A DNA stretch of 39,600 bases, from positions 1-39,600 of the forward strand of contig DASTKT010000060.1 of NCBI GenBank assembly GCA_035715725.1, written 5' to 3'. Numbering within the stretch: position 1 is the first letter of the stretch; each line of letters begins with the position of its first letter. Under the pieces are notes generated by a model. The model was not told where the DNA came from and ran no database searches. It was given only the letters and a program-made list of their open reading frames with translations. The position numbers and the translations under genes are program-made. The stretch comes from JADGGV01 sp035715725. Its GTDB lineage: Bacteria; Gemmatimonadota; Gemmatimonadetes; Longimicrobiales; RSA9. Of the stretch, positions 33,195 to 39,600 are shown in pieces.

Positions 33195-33779
33195 CGCGCG
33201 ATCCTCCACGGTGCTCCTGGAGCGTGAGACCCGGCCCGCGGGGGCGCGGGACGGAAAGATGGAGACCCCGCGGTGGGGGGGCGGGTTCCGGGGCTGGGCT
33301 CCGGTTGGCTGACGGTTCCGGGGAGGTCGAAGCGGTTCGGCGTCTCCGTGACCGCTTCTTGGCGAGGCCCGTGCGACGGTGTCCCGGGCGCGGGAGCGGC
33401 CGGGCGGGGGGGGGCGAGCCGTGGAAGGCGGGAACGGCGGTCTTCTTCGGGTCGAGGGTCGGGGGTCGGGAAGCTGGGGTCGCGGGCACGCGCGCGGGCA
33501 CGTGTACGGGCAAGGGAACGGGCAGGAGTCGATGGCCGTCCGAGCTCGGAAGCCGCCGGGGGGGTCCTCGAGGGGGTCCTCGACCCGTTCCCTGGCCGCT
33601 ACCCATGCGCTTGCCCGCGCGCGTGCCCGCGACCCCTGGCGCGTGACCGACGACCCGTTCCCTGAGCCGTTCCCGGACCCGCCCTCGGACCCGGGACACC
33701 CGCGCGCTTCGGCGTCCGGACCCCCGCGAGCCCTTCGCCCCTTCCCCCACGAGCCGCGACGGGAGCCGAACCCGCCCCC
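33195..33779. repeat. Repeat-laden gap between the TonB receptor and its lipoprotein partner
   Basis: There is no supported gene. A perfect 25-bp inverted repeat lies at 33476-33500 and 33612-33636. Inside it is a second 9-bp inverted pair, GGGAACGGG (33514-33522) with CCCGTTCCC (33584-33592). Many GGGCACG/ACGGGC-like units and their inverses are scattered around. The sequence could fold into a long hairpin. Confidence 0.75.
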
Positions 33780-36092
33780 TCAGAACGTCACATCCGCCCC
33801 GAACGTCGGCAGGAACGGGAACATCGACACGCCGGTGCGCGTCGGCGGGTCGCGGTCGTAGTTGAAGAAGTAGAAGAGCGGGTTCTTCCGGTTGTAGGCG
33901 TTCAGCACCTGGAAATACGGCGTGATGGTGCCCCAGGGATGGACGTACTTCTTGCGGAAGGAGATGTCGAGCCGATGATACGGCGGGTAGCGCGCGCCGT
34001 TTCGCGGCCCGAGCAGCACGGCGGTGACCGGATCGTCGTTCATGGTCCGCGGCTTCACGCGCGGGCTGATGATCTCGTAGTCGTAGAACGAGTAGCCGCC
34101 GAGCACCGACGTGTAGGGGAGTCCGCTGCCGTAGTTCCAGTGGAGTCCGCCCTCGATGCCGCCCGGCAGCGGGTAGCGGAGCACGAGGTCGAGGTCGATC
34201 CTTCGGTCGAAGACCGGCGCGTAGCTGACCTCGGCGTCGGAGCCGGCGGGCGCGAGGTAGTCGGGGAACGTGCGGGTGGCGCGGAGCCAGGACGCGGAGA
34301 CCCAGCCGTTCACCTTGCCGATCTCCCGCTTGAGGAGGAAGTCGACGCCGTAGGAGCGGCCGCGGCCGTGGAGGAAGTCGTCGGTCGGGTCGTTCGGGTC
34401 CTCGGCGTAGTTGTTCGCGATGACGCCGCGGAAGTTGCGCCAGTAGCCCTCGAGCGAGGCGCGCCAGCCCTGGCCCGCGAGCGCCTCGACGCCGCCCTGC
34501 ACCTGGTCGGAGATCACGGCCGGCGCGCGCTGCCCGGCCATGACCCAGATGTCGAGGCCGAGCGGGAGCTGCTCGTCGCGGATGGAGTGGAGCACCTGCG
34601 TGTAGCGGCCGGCGGACAGCTTGAGCGCGCCCTGCCCGCCGGCGACGAAGCGCTTGATTCCGAGCCGCGGCGAGAGGAACGCGAACGTCCCGCCGGAGCT
34701 CGGCATCCACGCATCGCCGCGCAGGCCGGCCTCGACCAGCCACGCCCCGCTGCGCCGGTGCGCCTGGGCGTAGCCGCCGTAGAGCCAGCCGTCGTCCTGG
34801 TAGCGGGCGAACTCGGCGCCGCCGGCGTCCAGCCGGTCGTCGTAGGCGAAGTGGTTCGCCTCGCCACCGAGCTCGAGGCGCGTGCCGCCGCCGATGTCGG
34901 CCGCGCCGTCCGCCTTGAGCGAGAGCTGCCCGATGCGCGAGTCGAAGCGGGTGTCGCCGAAGTCCGGGAAGCGGAGCGACGTGCCGAAATCGGAGTAGCC
35001 GCCCTGCACCTCGAGCACGCGGCCGCGCCCCCACGAGCCGGTGTAGCGTGCGCCGAGGACGTTGTTGCCCCACCCCCAGCGCAGGCGCAGCGGGAAGCTC
35101 GCGGTGGCCTGGCCGAAGTCGAGGACGTCGTCGCCGGTGTAGCCGGTGAGGACCCACTGGCCGCCGCCCTTCGTCCACCCCTCGAAGTAGCCCTGCGCGT
35201 CCTGGAGGTGGTACGGGAAGTCGACGACGGGCTTCAGCACGGCGTCGAAGTAGGAGCGCCGGAAGGAGACGCGGCCACGGCCGCTGCGCAGGCCGAGCCG
35301 GCTCGCCGCGCCGGACGACAGGTCCGTGCCGAGCGCCAGGCGGGCGGCGAGCGCCGAGACGCCGGCGGAGCCCTCGAAGCCGGAGCCGCCCGGGTCGCTG
35401 TCGACCCGCAGCACCGAGGACACCCGGTTGCCGTACTGCGGCGGGAAGCCACCCTCCAGCAGCTCCGCCTGGCGCACCATGTCGCCGTTGAAGACGCTGA
35501 AGAGGCCGCCCAGGTGGAACGGGTTGTAGATCGGGAAGCCGTCGAGCAGGATCAGGTTCTCGTCGGCGGAGCCGCCGCGGACGTTGAACGCGGAGGAGAA
35601 GTCGGAGGTGCTCACCACGCCCGGGAGCAGCTCGATGGCGCGCAGCACGTCCGGCTCCGCGAGGCCGGGGAGCGAGCGCATGTCCTCCCCCGCGAGCTGC
35701 CGCGCCGTCACCCCCGCCTCGCCCTCGAAGCGCTGCCGCTCGCGGCTCACCTCCACCCGCACGCCCTCGACGGCGAGCGCCTGCTCCTTCAGCGTGAAGT
35801 CCGCCGTGGCGAGCTCGCCGGCGTGGACGCGCACGCGCAGCTCGCCCGAGTCGTAGCCGAGGCGCGTGGCGCGGAGCACGTACTCCCCGGGCGGCAGCGG
35901 CGCGATGCGGTAGTGCCCGAGGCTGTCCGTCTCGGCGCTCGCGTGGGTCGGCCCCGTCGCCTCCAGGACGGCCACGGCGACCGGCCCACCGTGCCCGTCG
36001 CGGACCACACCGCCCACGCCGCCGGACTGCGCGAAGAGGGGGGTCGACACCGCTAGCGCCAACACTGGCACGAAGATACACCACCGAAGCAT
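33780..36092 (-). CDS. TonB-dependent receptor with carboxypeptidase-regulatory-like N-domain
   Basis: A 770-residue outer-membrane receptor. The signal peptide ends at about residue 21 (LFAQ). A carboxypeptidase-regulatory-like beta domain follows (GVGGVVRDGHGGPVAVAVLE, SLGHYRIAPLPPGEYVLRA), then a plug domain with SDFSSAFNVRGGSADENLIL and LDGFPIYNPFHLGGLFSVFN, then a beta-barrel ending in Phe as outer-membrane porins usually do. There is no visible TonB box beyond the plug pattern. It should import a large or chelated nutrient through TonB-ExbBD, which is not encoded here. The DUF4249-like lipoprotein downstream is its likely partner. Starts at ATG 36092. Confidence 0.88.
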   Translation of the reverse strand: MLRWCIFVPVLALAVSTPLFAQSGGVGGVVRDGHGGPVAVAVLEATGPTHASAETDSLGHYRIAPLPPGEYVLRATRLGYDSGELRVRVHAGELATADFTLKEQALAVEGVRVEVSRERQRFEGEAGVTARQLAGEDMRSLPGLAEPDVLRAIELLPGVVSTSDFSSAFNVRGGSADENLILLDGFPIYNPFHLGGLFSVFNGDMVRQAELLEGGFPPQYGNRVSSVLRVDSDPGGSGFEGSAGVSALAARLALGTDLSSGAASRLGLRSGRGRVSFRRSYFDAVLKPVVDFPYHLQDAQGYFEGWTKGGGQWVLTGYTGDDVLDFGQATASFPLRLRWGWGNNVLGARYTGSWGRGRVLEVQGGYSDFGTSLRFPDFGDTRFDSRIGQLSLKADGAADIGGGTRLELGGEANHFAYDDRLDAGGAEFARYQDDGWLYGGYAQAHRRSGAWLVEAGLRGDAWMPSSGGTFAFLSPRLGIKRFVAGGQGALKLSAGRYTQVLHSIRDEQLPLGLDIWVMAGQRAPAVISDQVQGGVEALAGQGWRASLEGYWRNFRGVIANNYAEDPNDPTDDFLHGRGRSYGVDFLLKREIGKVNGWVSASWLRATRTFPDYLAPAGSDAEVSYAPVFDRRIDLDLVLRYPLPGGIEGGLHWNYGSGLPYTSVLGGYSFYDYEIISPRVKPRTMNDDPVTAVLLGPRNGARYPPYHRLDISFRKKYVHPWGTITPYFQVLNAYNRKNPLFYFFNYDRDPPTRTGVSMFPFLPTFGADVTF

Positions 36093-36153
36093 ACCTGAAG
36101 ATCCGTCGCCGGCCGCCGTTTTGTCCAGGGGGGTACCGGCCCGCTACCCGCCC

Positions 36154-36747
36154 TCAGCGCTTCTTGTGACGGAAATCTCGGTAGGCCCGCTTGAGCTCGA
36201 GGATCGGGTCCATCGGCTCGCTCGACACGCCGTCCGGCCGCCGCCGCGCGGCGAACGGGTGCGGCAACACGAGCGAGTCGCCGGCTCCGCCGGGCGCCGG
36301 GAGTCCCGCCACCGGCGGCGGCTCGACGACGGCCGCGGCCGGCTCGTCCTCCGCCTCCTTCGGCTCGGCGGGCGGCGGCGTGGCGGCGGCCCGGGGCTTC
36401 ACCACGAGCTCGATGACCAGGCGGATCGTCTGGCCCTCCGAGACCTCGACGGGCAACGAAACGACGCCGGTCTCGTCGACGGCCGCGACCGTCTCGGTAC
36501 GCCGGCGCCGCCGCACCTCGGGCCGCCGGCGGGCCGGGCGCAGCGCGCTGCCCGGGCCGAGCAGCTCGGCGACGCGGACGCCGTAGACGTCGGCGAGGCG
36601 ACGCAGCGTCTTGCCGTAGGGGCGGCGGACGCCTTCCTCGTACATTCGGATGCGGTCCTCGGGTATGCCGACCAGCGTGGCCGCCTCCGCGAGGCTCATC
36701 ACACCACGCGCCTGGCGCAACTTCACCGGGAGCGATTCGGGTGACAT
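36154..36747 (-). CDS. Helix-turn-helix regulator (Cro/C1-like) with long acidic linker
   Basis: A 197-residue protein. The N-terminal HTH (about residues 8-65) has VMSLAEAATLVGIPEDRIRM and RPYGKTLRRLADVYGVRV. Then comes an Arg-rich patch (RPARRRPEVRRRRR), a beta segment VSLPVEVSEGQTIRLVIELV, an acidic Pro-rich linker (EPKEAEDEPAAAVVEPPP) and a basic tail LELKRAYRDFRHKKR. I chose ATG 36747, with AGGAGC upstream. A -35-like TTGACA is on the minus strand at 36783-36788. The HTH is clear; the rest is unfamiliar. It lies upstream of the TonB receptor, so it may control that unit. Confidence 0.74.
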   Translation of the reverse strand: MSPESLPVKLRQARGVMSLAEAATLVGIPEDRIRMYEEGVRRPYGKTLRRLADVYGVRVAELLGPGSALRPARRRPEVRRRRRTETVAAVDETGVVSLPVEVSEGQTIRLVIELVVKPRAAATPPPAEPKEAEDEPAAAVVEPPPVAGLPAPGGAGDSLVLPHPFAARRRPDGVSSEPMDPILELKRAYRDFRHKKR

Positions 36748-36782
36748 CGATAGAGCTCCTGCTCTCTTTTCGCGTGGGAATT

Positions 36783-36788
36783 TGTCAA
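36783..36788 (-). promoter_or_regulatory. Possible -35 box TTGACA upstream of the HTH gene
   Basis: Consensus TTGACA on the minus strand (plus-strand TGTCAA). The -10 position about 17 bases on shows only AGAGCA, so the promoter is half convincing. Confidence 0.35.
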
Positions 36789-36969
36789 AGTGCGCGCGAG
36801 GGCGCGCAATAGACGTGCCGGGTTGCCGTACACCGGCGGCCCGCCGGGGGATCCCCGGCCGGGCCGGCGGCCGGCGCAGCTGCGGCCTGGCGGCGGCGCG
36901 CAAGGGCCCGGCGGGCGGCGCGCTCGCGGCCTGGCGGACGGCGCGCTCGCGGCCGGCAGGCGGCGGCGC

Positions 36970-37800
36970 CTACGCCGGCTCGGCCGGCGCGCTGGCGGGG
37001 AGGCCGAGGGCCGAGCGCCACTCGACCCAGAGGTCGCGGAGGAAGCGCTTCTCGGTCTTGCGGAGCGCGGTGAGGTGCTGGCGCGCGGGGGACCACGCGG
37101 GCTGGGCGCGGGCCAGGCGCTCGCGCTCCGCGTCGTAGTAGTCGCGGTACGGGCCGTCGGTCTGGAGGAAGGACGCGCCGATCAGGTAGCAGATCCGCTT
37201 CGCCTCGCCGTCGTACGCGCCGCGCTCCCCGGGGCGGGTGCGCGGCTGCGCCACGCGCACGCCGCCGCTTCCGCCGGTGGGCACGAGCCGGCCGGTGCAC
37301 GCGGAGCCGTCGCCGCGGCGGCGGTGCGGCCCGGCGACGTCCTGCTCGGCGGGGAAGCTGCGCACGAGGCCGCACGCGTCGCAGCGGTACTCGACGCCAG
37401 GGACGGTGGCCAGGCCGCAGTACGCCCAGAACGCCGAGGGGTTGCGCGCACGGTCGAGGTCGAGGCGGGCGAGCAGGCGGCAGCCGAGCGTCGGGCCGAC
37501 GCCATGCACGCCCCGCAGCCACCGCCAGGCCGGGTGCGCGTCCAGCGCCTCGGCCATGCCGCGGGCCAGCTCCCGCTCCTGCTCCCAGTGTCGCCGGTAC
37601 GTCCGCCCGAGGAGCGGCGCCGGCCCGTCGGTCGCGCCGGCGCGGATCCGCTCCAGGAGCCCGGCGCCGTCCCGCGCCGCCGCGCGGATCCGCTCGCCCA
37701 GCTCCACGCGGACGCGCTGCGCCTGCTCGTAGGCCGCGGCGAGCGAGCGAAGATCCGCCGCCTCCGCGCCACGCCCCGTCCCGCTCGCGCTCGTCGACAT
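36970..37800 (-). CDS. Stand-alone IS110 C-terminal-like protein with HhH and zinc-finger-like region
   Basis: A 276-residue protein that resembles the C-terminal (IS116/IS110/IS902) half of IS110 transposases without the DEDD catalytic N-half. Residues 94-111 form a helix-hairpin-helix (WLRGVHGVGPTLGCRLL), followed by FWAYCGLATVPGVEYR. A Cys/His region (YRCDACGL, later GPH and SACTG) may bind zinc. The tail has KRICYLIGASFLQ, GPYRDYYDAERERLA and RKTEKRFLRDLWVEWRSALG. The N-terminal 90 residues are helical. ATG 37800 has GGAGG nine bases before. No terminal inverted repeats or target duplications are visible. It may be a domesticated or orphan DNA-binding part of a transposase. Confidence 0.7.
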   Translation of the reverse strand: MSTSASGTGRGAEAADLRSLAAAYEQAQRVRVELGERIRAAARDGAGLLERIRAGATDGPAPLLGRTYRRHWEQERELARGMAEALDAHPAWRWLRGVHGVGPTLGCRLLARLDLDRARNPSAFWAYCGLATVPGVEYRCDACGLVRSFPAEQDVAGPHRRRGDGSACTGRLVPTGGSGGVRVAQPRTRPGERGAYDGEAKRICYLIGASFLQTDGPYRDYYDAERERLARAQPAWSPARQHLTALRKTEKRFLRDLWVEWRSALGLPASAPAEPA

Positions 37801-38258
37801 CCTGCGTCCTCCACGCCGCGGTTCGGCCCGGACCGGCCGCGGTTCCGCCTGCGCCGGCCGTGCGCCGCGGCTCGGCGGCGCGCGCGGCCGGCAACGACCC
37901 GGCCGCGGCCCGGGCGCCAGGGTAGCGGAGCCGCGGAACGCGCGTGAAGCGGGGTGGGACGGACCGGGAACGGCGCCGGCCGGGCGGCGGGAAACGGGGG
38001 ATGAGCGCGGGCGTGGCCAGCCCGCGGGGGACGTGCGCGCCCGCGGAAGCCCGGGCGCACTACGGGCGCACCACGGGCGCCCGGCCGGCGGAAAAGGGCC
38101 CGGTTTTGGGCTCAATGCCCCGTCCGTCGGGATCGACGACATTTACACCGCTCACGTTGTCGTCGTATCCTCGGGGATCCGTGGCTCCGCCCGCCCGGCG
38201 ACGCCCGCACGCGTCCCGGCGCACCTCCGGCGGCGGCGCCTCACACAGTGCAGGTTCG
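37801..38258. other. Non-coding gap before the LytS-type kinase
   Basis: No supported gene. It contains the upstream region of the IS110-like gene on the left and the kinase promoter region on the right. The AT-richer patch around 38135-38175 is the only notable stretch. Confidence 0.45.
38142..38171 (+). promoter_or_regulatory. Candidate promoter of the LytS/LytTR-type genes
   Basis: TTTACA at 38142-38147 and TATCCT at 38166-38171 are 18 bases apart, in the only AT-richer patch. The kinase ATG lies about 90 bases downstream. Both boxes have mismatches. Confidence 0.35.
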
Positions 38259-39470
<1,212 letters not shown>

Positions 39471-39600
39471 CGAGCCGCTGGCGCGGGAGGGGATCCGGCT
39501 GCAGCTCGGGGAGGAGCCGGATGTGGAGGTGGTCGGGGAGGCGACGACGGGGGAGGAAGCCGTCCGGGCGATCCTGGAGCAGGAGCCGGACCTGGTCTTC

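Noticed and set aside
33195..33779. A gene in the gap between the TonB receptor and DUF4249 genes
   Set aside because: The open frames are low-complexity Arg/Gly strings produced by the GGGCACG-type repeats.
32125..36084. A 1319-codon minus-strand open frame over the TonB receptor and the neighbouring genes
   Set aside because: It has shadow-type composition and no domains; the receptor, lipoprotein and ferritin-like frames explain the DNA.
36970..37800. Complete IS110 insertion sequence
   Set aside because: No DEDD catalytic half, no element ends or target duplications are visible, so only a C-terminal-like gene is called.

Overview
This is a very GC-rich bacterial window (I estimate about 70% G+C by eye) with dense coding on both strands. 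It has no rRNA, tRNA or CRISPR array that I can see. The gene content suggests a soil or environmental bacterium with an outer membrane, most likely a Gemmatimonadota-type lineage. Pointers are a TonB-dependent receptor of the carboxypeptidase-regulatory-domain type beside a DUF4249-like lipoprotein, a fused alpha-beta 2-oxo acid dehydrogenase E1, a MauG-like di-haem protein, many lipoproteins, and a zinc-ribbon family I associate with Gemmatimonadota and Acidobacteriota. The lineage is an inference from content, not shown directly.

Left part (1-8.9 kb): a partial gene end, a decayed FAD-linked oxidase (berberine-bridge type) that runs into a repeat, then a response regulator coupled to a degenerate-GGDEF/EAL protein (c-di-GMP breakdown). 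A glycine-zipper lipoprotein converges on this pair across a strong double hairpin. An ABC half-transporter, a single-domain response regulator and a large alkaline-phosphatase-superfamily phosphodiesterase follow on the plus strand.

Middle part (8.5-19.6 kb): a repeat pair, then a long minus-strand block. It holds a di-haem peroxidase, agmatinase (speB), arginine decarboxylase (speA), a Fur-family regulator with a clear Fur box in its own promoter, an archaeal-type ornithine cyclodeaminase-like enzyme with a coupled unknown partner, an NrnA-like DHH phosphoesterase, a PHP phosphoesterase, coaE and two small unknown proteins. SpeA and SpeB make putrescine from arginine by way of agmatine. The cyclodeaminase-like enzyme suggests a second arginine/ornithine route towards proline.

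Right part (19.7-39.6 kb): a monocistronic fused E1 dehydrogenase followed by an array of variable hairpins; a zinc-ribbon protein; a lipoprotein; a GNAT coupled to a Tat-exported class V aminotransferase; a divergent hybrid histidine kinase with an alpha/beta hydrolase; a second DHH phosphoesterase next to a ferritin-like/DUF883-like fusion; a DUF4249-like lipoprotein and TonB receptor separated by a 25-bp perfect inverted repeat; a helix-turn-helix regulator; a stand-alone IS110-C-terminal-like protein; and a LytS-type kinase with its LytTR-type regulator cut by the window edge.

I did not find one large, clearly new defence or biosynthetic system. The best leads are the coupled Tat-aminotransferase/GNAT pair, the stand-alone IS110-like HhH/zinc-finger protein, the hairpin array with changing but always self-complementary stems, the composite interspersed repeats, and the arginine-ornithine cluster with an archaeal-type cyclodeaminase.
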